Assembly: GCF_026625825.1 (NCBI RefSeq)
Contig: NZ_CP113065.1
Location: 3,525,501-3,589,500, forward strand
Reading direction: 5' to 3'
DNA: 64,000 nucleotides
Source of the DNA: Pseudoxanthomonas sp. SL93
Lineage (GTDB): Bacteria; Pseudomonadota; Gammaproteobacteria; Xanthomonadales; Xanthomonadaceae
Numbering within the stretch: position 1 is the first letter of the stretch; every line of letters starts with the position of its first letter. Made by a program: the position numbers and the translations under genes. Positions 9,330 to 18,017 of this stretch are shown here, in pieces. Below the pieces are notes generated by a model. That model made no database searches and was not told where the DNA came from. It worked only from the letters and a program-made list of their open reading frames with translations.

Positions 9330-10051
9330 CCTACACCGCACCACCGCCCACTGCTTCCGCGCCGCCGGCGCGCGTGCTGGTCATCGACGACGAACCGCAG
9401 ATCCGCCGGTTCCTCGACATCAGCCTGCGTGCGCAGGGCTACCGCGTGGCGCTGGCCGACAGTGGGCACGCCGGGCTGGCGGAACTGGCCGCGCACGGCG
9501 CCGACCTGGTCGTGCTGGACATCGGCCTGCCCGACCTGGATGGCCATGAGGTGCTGCGCGAACTCCGTCAGTGGTCGCAGGTGCCGGTGATCATGCTGAC
9601 CGTGCGCAGCGGCGAAGGCGAGAAAGTCGCCGCGCTGGATGGCGGTGCCAACGACTACGTCACCAAGCCGTTCGGCGTGCAGGAACTGATGGCGCGCATC
9701 CGCGGCCTGCTGCGCACGCACGCCACCGCGGCCGACGCCGGCATGCCGCGGTTCGACGACGGCCACCTGCATGTGGATCTGGGCCGCCGCGAAGTGACGC
9801 TGGACGGCGAACCGGTGGTGCTGAGTCGCAAGGAGTTCGCCCTGCTGGCGCTGCTGCTTCAGCATGCCGGCCGCGTGGTGACGCAACCGCAGATCCTGCG
9901 CGAACTGTGGGGCCCCAGCCACCAGCACGACACCCACTACCTGCGCATCCTGGTGGGCAAGCTGCGGCAGAAACTGCATGACGATGCGACGGCGCCGCGG
10001 TACATCGCGACGGAGCCGGGGGTTGGGTTGAGGTTCGTCCCCGGCGGCTAG
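9326..10051 (+). CDS. kdpE: DNA-binding response regulator KdpE
   Basis: 241 residues. Receiver domain with acidic pair DDE (21-23), phospho-acceptor Asp65 in VVLDIGLPD and the conserved Lys in TKPFGVQEL; then an OmpR/PhoB winged helix (SRKEFALLALLL, HYLRILVGKLRQKL, GLRFV). Start is TTG at 9326, embedded in the kdpD stop (TTGA), which indicates translational coupling; the next in-frame candidate (GTG at 9374) would remove the first strand. Expected target is the promoter ahead of the porin-kdpFABC unit. Confidence 0.95.
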   Translation: MTYTAPPPTASAPPARVLVIDDEPQIRRFLDISLRAQGYRVALADSGHAGLAELAAHGADLVVLDIGLPDLDGHEVLRELRQWSQVPVIMLTVRSGEGEKVAALDGGANDYVTKPFGVQELMARIRGLLRTHATAADAGMPRFDDGHLHVDLGRREVTLDGEPVVLSRKEFALLALLLQHAGRVVTQPQILRELWGPSHQHDTHYLRILVGKLRQKLHDDATAPRYIATEPGVGLRFVPGG

Positions 10052-10101
10052 CGACCGCCGCGCCGGACGGGAAGCGAAAGCCGCCACGCTACAATGGCCG
10101 C

Positions 10102-11100
10102 ATGACGTCCCCCGCGATTCCCCACGAAGCCCTGCGCCTGTCCGTCGCCCCGATGATGGACTGGACCGATTCGCACTGCCGGGTGTTCCACCGTCAGCTG
10201 GCGCCGCATGCGCGGTTGTATACCGAGATGGTGCATGCGCAGGCGGTGATCCATGGGGATCGCGATCGGCTGCTGGGGTTCGACACGGTCGAGCATCCGG
10301 TGGCGGTGCAGCTGGGTGGCAGCGAACCGCAGGACCTGGCGCAGGCCGCGCGCATCGCGCAGGACTGGGGCTACGACGAAGTCAATCTCAATGTGGGGTG
10401 TCCGTCGGACCGGGTGCAGGCGGGCCGCTTCGGCGCGTGCCTGATGAAGGAGCCCGCGCTGGTCGCCGACTGCGTGGCGGCGATGATCGCCGCCGTCGAC
10501 GTGCCGGTGACGGTGAAGTGCCGGCTGGGCGTGGACGAACAGGAAGACTATGACCTGTTCCATGCCTTCATCGACCAGGTCTCCGCCGCCGGTTGCCGGG
10601 TGTTCTTCGTGCATGCACGCAAGGCCTGGCTGCAGGGCCTGTCGCCGAAGGAGAACCGCGAGATCCCGCCGCTGCGCTACGACTGGGCCTACCGGCTCAA
10701 GCGCGAGCGCCCGGAACTGACCGTGGCCATCAACGGTGGCATCACCACGGCGGAACAGGTGCGCGAGCACCTGCAGCACACCGACGGCGCGATGATCGGC
10801 CGCACCGCCTACCACGAGCCCTACGAGCTGCACCGCATGGATGTCGCCATGTTCGGCGGCGAGCTGCGCGCGCGCGCCGACCTGCTGCGCGGCTGGCGTC
10901 CGTATGTGGAAGCGCAGCTGGGCAGGGGCGTGGCGCTGAAGCACCTGACCCGCCATGTGCTGGGTCTCTTCCATGCGCAGCCGGGCGGCCGCGCCTTCCG
11001 CCAGATCCTCAGCGAGGGCGCACACAAGCCCGGCGCCGACTGGTCGCTGGTGGAACGGGCGCTGGATGCCACCTCCCGCGAACTGCGACCGGCTGCCTGA
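10102..11100 (+). CDS. dusA: tRNA-dihydrouridine(20/20a) synthase DusA
   Basis: 332 residues, typical. FMN-dependent enzyme that reduces U20/U20a in the D-loop of tRNA with NADPH. Diagnostic features: N-terminal SVAPMMDWTDSHCR, NLNVGCPSDRVQAGRFGACL with the proton donor Cys100, and the DusA-specific HARKAWLQGLSPKENR stretch, followed by AINGGI and DGAMIGRTAYHEPY. It begins about 50 bases after kdpE and is followed 7 bases later by the amidinotransferase-family gene, so the two are probably co-transcribed. Confidence 0.97.
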   Translation: MTSPAIPHEALRLSVAPMMDWTDSHCRVFHRQLAPHARLYTEMVHAQAVIHGDRDRLLGFDTVEHPVAVQLGGSEPQDLAQAARIAQDWGYDEVNLNVGCPSDRVQAGRFGACLMKEPALVADCVAAMIAAVDVPVTVKCRLGVDEQEDYDLFHAFIDQVSAAGCRVFFVHARKAWLQGLSPKENREIPPLRYDWAYRLKRERPELTVAINGGITTAEQVREHLQHTDGAMIGRTAYHEPYELHRMDVAMFGGELRARADLLRGWRPYVEAQLGRGVALKHLTRHVLGLFHAQPGGRAFRQILSEGAHKPGADWSLVERALDATSRELRPAA

Positions 11101-11107
11101 GGCGCGC

Positions 11108-12022
11108 ATGCTGACGCGCGACCCGCAGCAGTTCCTTGCCTGCGCCCGCACGCTGGCGCCGGATTTCGGCCCGGCCACCGCGCGCGCGGCTTTCCTGGTG
11201 TCGCCGGATGGCTTCCTGCGGGCCGAGCAGTCGGCGCAGGACAACCACTATATGGCGGACGCGGAGGCCTTCGATGGCGACGCGGCATTGCGCGAACACC
11301 ACGAGCTGCATCGCGCGCTGGCGGCGCACCTGCCGGTGATCTGCTTCCCCGGCCGCGAAGACACGCCGGATGCGGTGTTTCCGAACAACGTGTTCGCGAC
11401 CGTGGCGGGCCGGCTGATCGTGGGCCGCATGCGCCACGAGGTGCGTCAGCGCGAGGCGCGGCGACCGGACATCCGTGGTTTTTTCCGCGACGTGCTGGGT
11501 TACGCCGAAGTCGACCTCTCAGCACAGCACCATCCTTGCGAGCTGACCGGCGCGCTGGTCATCGACCGCGCACGCGGGCTGGGTTTCTGCGGGCTGTCGG
11601 AGCGGTGCGACGAGGCCGGTGCGGCACTGATGCACGCGGCCTTCGGCCTGCGCGCCACGTTGATGTTCGACCTCGCGCCCGGCGAGTACCACACCAATGT
11701 GGTGCTGGCGGTGCTTGCCGGTCGCGCGGCACTCGTCTGTGCGGGGGGCTTCGCCGATCCCGCCGTGGTCGACATGCTGGGCGCGCTGTACGGGCCACAG
11801 GCGGTGATGCTGTCCGCCGCGGAACATGCCGCCTTCGCCGGCAATGCCATCGCCCTGGCTGGCGACGCGGTCTGGATGAGCCGGCGGGCCGACCAGGCGC
11901 TGTCGGCCGCCACCCGCCACGCCCTGGAACACACAGCCGGGCTGCGCGTGCACAGCATGCCCCTGCAGGCCATCGAAGCGGGCGGGGGTTCGCTAAGGTG
12001 TTGTGTGGCCGAGGTTTTCTAG
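11108..12022 (+). CDS. Arginine deiminase/amidinotransferase-family protein (CtlX-like)
   Basis: 304 residues. Motifs fit the guanidino-group-modifying superfamily related to CtlX and dimethylargininase: TPDAVFPNNVFAT (substrate-binding Asp/Asn region, about residues 86-98), GEYHTNVVL with catalytic His195, and a C-terminal GGGSLRCCVAEVF where a Cys should be the nucleophile. Such enzymes hydrolyse or transfer amidino groups from arginine-like substrates; the exact substrate cannot be told. Arginase is encoded 9 kb away at 21285, so arginine catabolism is a plausible theme. Start chosen at the Met giving MLTRDPQQFL, 7 bases after dusA. Confidence 0.8.
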   Translation: MLTRDPQQFLACARTLAPDFGPATARAAFLVSPDGFLRAEQSAQDNHYMADAEAFDGDAALREHHELHRALAAHLPVICFPGREDTPDAVFPNNVFATVAGRLIVGRMRHEVRQREARRPDIRGFFRDVLGYAEVDLSAQHHPCELTGALVIDRARGLGFCGLSERCDEAGAALMHAAFGLRATLMFDLAPGEYHTNVVLAVLAGRAALVCAGGFADPAVVDMLGALYGPQAVMLSAAEHAAFAGNAIALAGDAVWMSRRADQALSAATRHALEHTAGLRVHSMPLQAIEAGGGSLRCCVAEVF

Positions 12023-12024
12023 CT

Positions 12025-12040
12025 GTTCAGCAGCCTGAAC
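12025..12040. promoter_or_regulatory. Inverted repeat GTTCAG-N4-CTGAAC between ctlX-like gene and phoPQ unit
   Basis: Perfect 6-base arms with a 4-base centre start 3 bases after the upstream stop. GTTCAG recurs near 12063 and 12131 before the PepSY-like gene. It could be a weak terminator hairpin or a regulator site; nothing decides between them. Confidence 0.3.
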
Positions 12041-12169
12041 TGGCGGCATCATGCTGTGGATAAGTTCAGATCGGATTCACTGCGCCGGGCCAAGACTTCG
12101 CTTCCATTCCCAGCAGGTGGTTTGGGGCTACGTTCAGTTTCGCGCCCCCAGATCCGTTACGATTCCGTT

Positions 12170-12571
12170 ATGCCGAGCCTTCGTTCATTTTCCCGTTTCA
12201 TGGTCCTCGCGGGCCTGCTCGCCTGCATGGGGGGCATCGCCACCGTGCACGCCCAGGACGGGCAGGAACGCAGCGATGCACCACCGCCGCGCGACCGCGG
12301 TTTCCCGCGTAATGAAGACCGGGGGCACCGCAGCTCGATGTCCGATTCGGTGCGCCGCGTGCGCAACGAAACCGGTGGCCAGGTGCTGAGCGTCGAGCGC
12401 ATGCAGTACGACGGCCGCGACGTGAACCGGGTCAAGTACGTGGACGAGAATGGCCGCGTGCGCACGATGGATGATGCCGCGGGTGTCCGGCGCAGCGATT
12501 CACGCATCCGGCCGTCGCGCGAGTTCCCGCGTTCCCAGCCTGCACGCGGTGATAACCCCTCCCGCCCGTAG
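12170..12571 (+). CDS. Secreted PepSY-like protein upstream of phoPQ
   Basis: 133 residues. The first ~30 residues form a signal peptide (basic start, hydrophobic MVLAGLLACMGGIATVHA, then a QDG mature start). The mature part is charged, with the stretch RRVRNETGGQVLSVERMQYD followed by GRDVNRVKYVDENGRVRTM, which follows the PepSY domain pattern (helix, Gly-Gly, strand, D-GR-xxRVK strand, NGRV). The C-terminus is disordered, rich in Arg, Ser and Pro. It lies 84 bases ahead of phoP on the same strand. A periplasmic role in modulating PhoQ is possible by context but unproven. Confidence 0.7.
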   Translation: MPSLRSFSRFMVLAGLLACMGGIATVHAQDGQERSDAPPPRDRGFPRNEDRGHRSSMSDSVRRVRNETGGQVLSVERMQYDGRDVNRVKYVDENGRVRTMDDAAGVRRSDSRIRPSREFPRSQPARGDNPSRP

Positions 12572-12655
12572 TCTTACGTAGAATCCCGGTCGACGTTTTA
12601 CCGGGTCACGTTGAATAGCCGCGGCACGCGCCGCCTGCATCATCAAGGAGATTCC

Positions 12656-13342
12656 ATGCGTATCCTGCTGGTCGAAGACGAAGCCCCCCTGCGCGAAACC
12701 CTGGCCGCGCGCCTGAAGCGCGAAGGCTTTGCGGTGGATGCAGCGCAGGACGGCGAGGAAGGCCTGTACATGGGGCGCGAAGTGCCGTTCGACGTCGGCA
12801 TCATCGATCTCGGCCTGCCCAAGATGTCGGGCATGGAGCTGATCAAGGCCCTGCGCGACGAGGGCAAGAAGTTTCCGGTGCTGATCCTGACTGCCCGTTC
12901 CAGCTGGCAGGACAAGGTGGAAGGCCTGAAGCAGGGCGCCGACGATTACCTGGTCAAGCCTTTCCACGTGGAAGAGCTGCTGGCCCGCGTCAACGCGCTG
13001 CTGCGCCGCGCCGCCGGCTGGAGCAAGCCCACGCTGGAGTGCGGACCGGTCGCACTGGACCTGGCGGCGCAGACGGTCAGCGTCAACGGCAGCAATGTCG
13101 ACCTGACCAGCTACGAGTACAAGGTGCTCGAGTACCTGATGATGCACGCCGGCGAGCTGGTCTCTAAAGCCGACCTTACCGAGCACATCTACCAGCAGGA
13201 TTTCGACCGCGATTCCAACGTGCTGGAAGTCTTCATCGGCCGCCTGCGCAAGAAGCTGGATCCCGAAGGCGAACTCAAGCCCATCGAGACCGTGCGCGGA
13301 CGCGGCTACCGCTTCGCCATCCCGCGCACCGGCGACGCCTGA
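12656..13342 (+). CDS. phoP: Response regulator PhoP
   Basis: 228 residues. Receiver domain: MRILLVEDEA, phospho-acceptor Asp51 in IIDLGLPKMSG, and LTARSSWQDKVEGLKQGADD with the Lys of VKPFHVEEL. The 'SWQDKVE' stretch is shared with E. coli PhoP. C-terminal winged helix: TSYEYKVLEYLM, LEVFIGRLRKKL, ETVRGRGYRF. Start at 12656 is set by AAGGAG at 12645-12650; an in-frame Met 45 bases upstream has no such site. Followed by phoQ after 28 bases. PhoP usually answers low Mg2+, antimicrobial peptides or acid and adjusts the envelope. Confidence 0.92.
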   Translation: MRILLVEDEAPLRETLAARLKREGFAVDAAQDGEEGLYMGREVPFDVGIIDLGLPKMSGMELIKALRDEGKKFPVLILTARSSWQDKVEGLKQGADDYLVKPFHVEELLARVNALLRRAAGWSKPTLECGPVALDLAAQTVSVNGSNVDLTSYEYKVLEYLMMHAGELVSKADLTEHIYQQDFDRDSNVLEVFIGRLRKKLDPEGELKPIETVRGRGYRFAIPRTGDA

Positions 13343-13370
13343 TGCGCGGCCCCGGCTGCATTGAACGCTG

Positions 13371-14834
13371 ATGCCCGCGCCGGGTGCCGGCGCGGCGACG
13401 CCCTCCCACACCGGGCACGCGCCGGCCGGCCGTGACCGCTTCGACGGCTGGCGCCCGCGCTCGTTGCGCGCGCGCCAGCTGCTTGCCGCGAGCCTGGCCC
13501 TGCTGGCCTTCCTCGCACTGGCCGGCTACGCGCTGGACCGCGCCTTCGTGGATACCGCGCAGGACAACCTGCGCCAGCGCCTGAAAAGCTACGCGCTGAA
13601 GTACACCGACGACGTCGAGTTCACCCGCAACGGCCTGCTGGTGCCGCCGTACAACACACCCGATCCGCGTTTCGACATGCCCGACAGTGGCCTGTATGCG
13701 CAGGTGCTGTTGCCCGGGGGACCCTGGGGTTCCAACTCCACGCTCGGTCCCCGGCTGCCGGAGCCGCCCATGCTCGGCGCCCTGCAGGAATCGTTCGAAG
13801 GCCCCTTGCCGATCACCCGCGCCGACGGCACGCCGGCCGAGGTCTATCGCTATGGCGTCGGCTACGTCTGGCCGGGTACCAGCCAGCATGCGGAGATTCC
13901 CTACAGCATCTATGTGCTGGAAGACGCGCAGTCGCTGACCACGCAGATCCGCGTGTTCCGCGGCTCGCTGTGGGTCTACCTGGGCGGCGCGGGACTGATC
14001 CTGCTGCTGCTGCAGATGCTGGTGCTCCGCTGGAGCCTGCGTCCGTTGCGCCGGGTGATCTCGGAACTGACGCGCGTGCAGCGCGGCGAGCTGTCGGGCA
14101 TGACCGAGCGCCATCCGCGCGAACTCGAACCGCTGACCGACAGCATCAATGCCTTCATCGAAAGCGAGCGCGAAAACCTGGAGCGCCAGCGCAACACCTT
14201 GGCGGACCTGGCGCACAGCCTGAAGACCCCGCTGGCCGTGCTGCGCACCCAGCTTGACCACCAGAACGACCCGACCGAAATGCGCGAGGAGCTGGACGTG
14301 CAGCTCAAGCGCATGAACAACCTGGTGTCGTACCAGCTGGCGCGCGCGGCCTCCAGCGGCCACAAGCTGTTCTCCGCGCCGGTGGCGATCGAGCCGCATG
14401 CGGAAGAGATCGTGCGCGGGCTGGAGAAGGTCTACGCCGCCAAGGGCGTGCTGTGCGAATTCGAGATCGATCCCCGGGCGCGCTTCCACGGTGAGCCGGG
14501 CGACCTGCAGGAGCTGATGGGCAACCTGCTGGAAAATGCCTTCAAGTGGGCGCGTTCGCGCGTGCTGCTGACGGTCAGGCTCGGCGCCACTGCGCCGCAG
14601 CGCAGGCCCGGGCTGTACCTGGCGGTGGACGACGACGGCCCCGGCATCGCGGAAGAGGATGTCGCCAAGGTGCTCCAGCGTGGCGTGCGCGGCGACGAGC
14701 GCGTGCAGGGCCATGGCATCGGCCTGTCCATCGTGCAGGACCTGATCCGCGACTACCGCGGCGAACTGCAGGTACTGCGTTCGGAAGAACTGGGCGGTGC
14801 ACGCTTTGAAGTGACGTTGCCGCCGGGCCTGTAG
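13371..14834 (+). CDS. phoQ: Sensor histidine kinase PhoQ
   Basis: 487 residues. Two membrane helices (about 35-58 and 200-222) bracket a periplasmic sensor domain; then a HAMP linker, the H-box LADLAHSLKTPLAVL with phospho-acceptor His282, and an ATPase domain with ENAFKWA (N box), DDDGPGI (G1) and GHGIGLSIVQDL (G2). The HSLKTPLAVL box is nearly that of E. coli PhoQ and differs from the usual HELRTP of other kinases. The start gives a 30-residue Pro/Ala-rich cytoplasmic leader; a later start cannot be excluded. Convergent with mtfA. Confidence 0.9.
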   Translation: MPAPGAGAATPSHTGHAPAGRDRFDGWRPRSLRARQLLAASLALLAFLALAGYALDRAFVDTAQDNLRQRLKSYALKYTDDVEFTRNGLLVPPYNTPDPRFDMPDSGLYAQVLLPGGPWGSNSTLGPRLPEPPMLGALQESFEGPLPITRADGTPAEVYRYGVGYVWPGTSQHAEIPYSIYVLEDAQSLTTQIRVFRGSLWVYLGGAGLILLLLQMLVLRWSLRPLRRVISELTRVQRGELSGMTERHPRELEPLTDSINAFIESERENLERQRNTLADLAHSLKTPLAVLRTQLDHQNDPTEMREELDVQLKRMNNLVSYQLARAASSGHKLFSAPVAIEPHAEEIVRGLEKVYAAKGVLCEFEIDPRARFHGEPGDLQELMGNLLENAFKWARSRVLLTVRLGATAPQRRPGLYLAVDDDGPGIAEEDVAKVLQRGVRGDERVQGHGIGLSIVQDLIRDYRGELQVLRSEELGGARFEVTLPPGL

Positions 14835-14853
14835 CGGCCAGTACTGCCGCTAC
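14831..14853. terminator. Hairpin shared by the convergent phoQ and mtfA ends
   Basis: GTAGCGGC (14831-14838) pairs with GCCGCTAC (14846-14853) around a 7-base loop. It overlaps both stop codons. No T-run follows on either strand, so termination strength is uncertain. Confidence 0.45.
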
Positions 14854-15608
14854 GGCGATGGCGCGAAGGGCGAAACCCCGTAGAAGCGGCGAAGGTGGCC
14901 CGCGACGATGGGCATCGCGTCGGCAAGCAGGTCCGGTGCGGAAAAGTGGTATTCCGTGGTCACCGCGAAGAATTCCTCCGGCGCCTCCGCGGCATACGGA
15001 TCGATCGCCGTTTCCGTTTCCAGGTCCACCTGCATGCAGAAGTCGTCGTAGGCGCGCTGGAAGTCGCGCGCCCACTGGCGGTGCCAGTCGCGTGGCAGCG
15101 GCGGCGTGCCATCCATTTCGCCGTCCAGCACGTCCAGCTTGTGCGCCATCTCGTGCACGGCCACGCAGAAGCCGGCATCGGGCTCGGCCAGGTCCGCCTG
15201 CACGTCCGCCCACGACAGGATCAGCGGGCCCGCACCCCAGGCTTCGCCGGCCAGTTCGTCATCCCATTCGTGCAGCACGCCGGCGGCATCGGTGTGCGTG
15301 CGATGCACGCGGAACGCATCGGGGTACACGATCAACTGCGACCAGCCACGCAGGCCACCTTCACCGAACTCCAGCAGCGGCAGGCAGCACAGCGCCGCCA
15401 GCTGCACGCGCTGTGCATCGTCCAGCGCCAGGCCGGCGACGGGGGTGATGGTCTTCTGGTGCAGGAAGCGGGCTGTCAGTGCACGCAATGCCTGCGCGCG
15501 CGGTGGCGCAAGCCTGTCTACCCACGGCGTCGTCGCACTGGCGGTTTGCCACAGGGCGTCTTCAACGAACGGAGCGGGGCGACGGAACCGTCGCAGCAGC
15601 CCTATCAC
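14850..15608 (-). CDS. mtfA: MtfA-like zinc peptidase
   Basis: 252 residues, typical of the M90/DUF980 family. The zinc motif is VHEMAHKLD (His152, Glu153, His156), with a later Glu in PEEFFAVTTEYHF that is the third ligand region. E. coli MtfA is a cytosolic aminopeptidase that binds the glucose-repressor Mlc and so affects PTS sugar uptake; whether an Mlc partner exists here is unknown. It reads toward phoQ and lies 33 bases downstream of the small exported protein gene, with which it may be transcribed. Confidence 0.92.
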   Translation of the reverse strand: MIGLLRRFRRPAPFVEDALWQTASATTPWVDRLAPPRAQALRALTARFLHQKTITPVAGLALDDAQRVQLAALCCLPLLEFGEGGLRGWSQLIVYPDAFRVHRTHTDAAGVLHEWDDELAGEAWGAGPLILSWADVQADLAEPDAGFCVAVHEMAHKLDVLDGEMDGTPPLPRDWHRQWARDFQRAYDDFCMQVDLETETAIDPYAAEAPEEFFAVTTEYHFSAPDLLADAMPIVAGHLRRFYGVSPFAPSP

Positions 15609-15641
15609 CGGACAAGGAGCGGTTGGATCACGGCCCGTGGT

Positions 15642-15974
15642 TCAACGGAACATGCCGGGCAGGAAGCTGTGCCACTTCGAGCCGCGGCTGCGCGGCAACG
15701 GGGAATCGTCGTCGTCCCCTCCGCCGCGCGAGGTCGACGGCAACCCCGTCGCCTGGCCGGCGTACTTGCTGCGTACGGCCGTGGCGCGTGCGCGGCGGCC
15801 CTCGGTGACCGCGGGCACCGCATCGCCGGCACGATCAGGGACGACGCGGTCGGCACTGATCCTGTCCGCGATGTCCTGGCAGGTCGTGGCATTGCCCGGG
15901 GCAGTGCGCCCGTTCTGGGCAAGCACGGCGGCCGAGGCACCGAGGAGGAGCAGGGCAAGGCTGGCGCGAAGCAT
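15642..15974 (-). CDS. Small exported protein of unknown function
   Basis: 110 residues. A clear signal peptide (MLRASLALLLLGASAAVLAQ, cleavage after the Ala-X-Ala near residue 19) precedes a short mature region containing one Cys, many Arg/Asp residues and an acidic run GGGDDDD. No known domain recognised. On the same strand and just upstream of mtfA. The region from 15975 to 16166 before the next gene holds no other gene that I can support. Confidence 0.6.
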   Translation of the reverse strand: MLRASLALLLLGASAAVLAQNGRTAPGNATTCQDIADRISADRVVPDRAGDAVPAVTEGRRARATAVRSKYAGQATGLPSTSRGGGDDDDSPLPRSRGSKWHSFLPGMFR

Positions 15975-16166
15975 CGGAAGACTCCTGTCTGTCGGGGTAC
16001 AGCGGCCAGGGAACGCAGCGGACTATAGCGGGAAAGCGCCCCGCAGGGCTGAATGGGCAGGCCTTCTGCGACGAAACGCCCGCAGGCGGCGACGGATCGT
16101 GGGGAAGCCCGGCATGGCTGCTGCGGCGCAGCAGGCCTGCGCCCCGGGTTGCGGCAGACTCGTTCC

Positions 16167-17987
16167 ATGCCGACCGTGCCCGAGCGTCCCCTGACCGCCC
16201 CCGCCCTGCGCCTGGCGCTGATCGCCGGCGCCCGCCGGGTCATTGCCGCCCGCGACGGTCTGAACCGCATCAACGTGTTCCCGGTGGCCGACGGCGACAC
16301 CGGCAACAATCTCGCATCCACGCTGGGCAGCGTGCTCAACGGCGCACTCAGCCAGCCCAGCCGCCATGCCGGCGACCTGCTCAAGCGCGTCGGCAACGAC
16401 GCCATCGATGGCGCACGCGGCAACTCCGGCGCGATCCTGGCGCAGTTCCTCTACGGCGTGGCCGAACACGTCCGCAACCTGCCGGAACTCGACGCGCGCT
16501 CGCTGGCGGCGGCCGTCCGCCAAGGTGCCACCAGCGCGCGCCTGGCCCTGGCGCAACCGGTCGAAGGCACCATCCTCAGCGTCATCAGCGCATTCGCCGA
16601 CGAACTGGAAGCCACCGCGGCCCCGGGTACCGCCTCTGCCGATGCGCGCAGCGGCTTTGCGCGCGCGCTGTTACGCGCGCGGCGCGCCCTGGCCGATACG
16701 CCACGACAGATGGCATTGCTGCAACGCGCGGGCGTGGTGGACGCCGGTGCGCAGGGATTCGTCGACCTGCTGGAGGGCATCGCCGAGTTCGTCGAAGGCG
16801 GACCGCGCGCGGTGCGCATGCGCGGCAACGTGCCGGCCGCGGCAAACGAAGCCGTCGAGCTGGACGCGCACGGCCACGACATCGATCCGCATCGGCGCTG
16901 GTGCACCGAATGCCTGCTGCTGGGCGAAGGGCTTGATCGCGCGCGACTGCGCGCCGCACTGGAAGCCGAGGGCGCCGATTCCATCGTCATCGCGGGCGGA
17001 CCCACCCGGCTGCGCGTGCACGCGCATACCGGCAGTCCGCAGGCGCTGTTCGATGCATGCGCGCGGCAAGGCCAGGTCGAAGGCATGAAGGCGGACGACA
17101 TGGTGCGACAGCAGCACAGCGCCAGCCTGCCGCAGAAGCTGGTCATCGTGACGGACAGCGCCGCCGACCTGCCCGATGAGATCGGTGAGCGCTACGGCAT
17201 CGGCGTGGTGCCGGCCCGCGTGGACCTGGACGGCCGCGATTACCTGGACAAGGTGGGCCTGTCGACGGCGGAGTTCTACCGGCGCATGGCCGTGTCGAAG
17301 CAGTTGCCGCGCACCAGCCAGCCGCCGCCGGGGGATTTCCGCCGGCAGTTCGAGTTGTCGCTGGCACACCATGCGCGCGTGATGTACGTGGGCCTGTCGC
17401 GGGCCCTGTCGGGCACGCTGCAGTCGGGCGAACACGCCGCCGCGCGTGACGAAGGCCGGCGCGTGCACGTGTTCGACACCATCAACGCCGCCTGCGGACA
17501 GGCACTGCTGGTCTGGCGCGCGGCCGAGCTGGCGGAACAGGGACGCAGTGAAGCCGACGTGGTCGCCGAACTGGAACGCCTGCGCCCGCTGACACGCATG
17601 TGGGCCACCGCGCCGGATATTTCCCATGCGGTGCGCGGCGGTCGCATTCCGCGCTGGGCCGCCCCCATCGCGCGCTTCACCGCGCTGACGCCGATGGCAC
17701 GCATGAATGCCGAAGGCCGCATGGCGGTGGCGGGCGTGCTGTTCACCCGTGAGCGGGCGCCGGAAGCGTTCGCGCGGCGGGTGGCCGGCAAGCTGGCGGC
17801 AGGCACGCGCTGGCGCGTGATCGTGGGGCATTGCGATGCGCGACCGCAGGCCGAACGCCTGCTGGCCGCGTTGCGCCAGCGTGTGTCCATCCACGAGGAC
17901 CATCTGGTCGAAACCGGTGCGGCGATCGGTGCACATGCAGGGCCCGGTGCATTGATCGTGGCGGTGCAGCCGGCACCGGAAGGCTGA
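16167..17987 (+). CDS. DAK2-DegV fusion protein, probable fatty-acid kinase (FakA-FakB-like)
   Basis: 606 residues. N-terminal DAK2 domain (about 8-210): RINVFPVADGDTGNNL is the Mg-nucleotide motif and DGARGNSGAILAQFL the second signature, as in FakA/YloV. A middle domain follows, then a C-terminal DegV domain (about 325-600) opening with VIVTDSAADLPDE and carrying RTSQPPPGDF, the motifs lining the fatty-acid head group in FakB proteins. In Gram-positives FakA phosphorylates FakB-bound fatty acid to acyl-phosphate; here both parts are in one chain. The gene ends 30 bases before plsY, whose product consumes acyl-phosphate. Start taken at MPTVPERPLT; an upstream in-frame Met adds 38 atypical residues. 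Confidence 0.85.
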   Translation: MPTVPERPLTAPALRLALIAGARRVIAARDGLNRINVFPVADGDTGNNLASTLGSVLNGALSQPSRHAGDLLKRVGNDAIDGARGNSGAILAQFLYGVAEHVRNLPELDARSLAAAVRQGATSARLALAQPVEGTILSVISAFADELEATAAPGTASADARSGFARALLRARRALADTPRQMALLQRAGVVDAGAQGFVDLLEGIAEFVEGGPRAVRMRGNVPAAANEAVELDAHGHDIDPHRRWCTECLLLGEGLDRARLRAALEAEGADSIVIAGGPTRLRVHAHTGSPQALFDACARQGQVEGMKADDMVRQQHSASLPQKLVIVTDSAADLPDEIGERYGIGVVPARVDLDGRDYLDKVGLSTAEFYRRMAVSKQLPRTSQPPPGDFRRQFELSLAHHARVMYVGLSRALSGTLQSGEHAAARDEGRRVHVFDTINAACGQALLVWRAAELAEQGRSEADVVAELERLRPLTRMWATAPDISHAVRGGRIPRWAAPIARFTALTPMARMNAEGRMAVAGVLFTRERAPEAFARRVAGKLAAGTRWRVIVGHCDARPQAERLLAALRQRVSIHEDHLVETGAAIGAHAGPGALIVAVQPAPEG

Positions 17988-18017
17988 GGCGCGCGCGGCC
18001 TGGCCCATAATGGCGCC

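Noticed and set aside
6654..9344. 896-codon open frame on the minus strand opposite kdpD
   Set aside because: Opposite a complete KdpD with all motifs; composition typical of GC-driven antisense frames.
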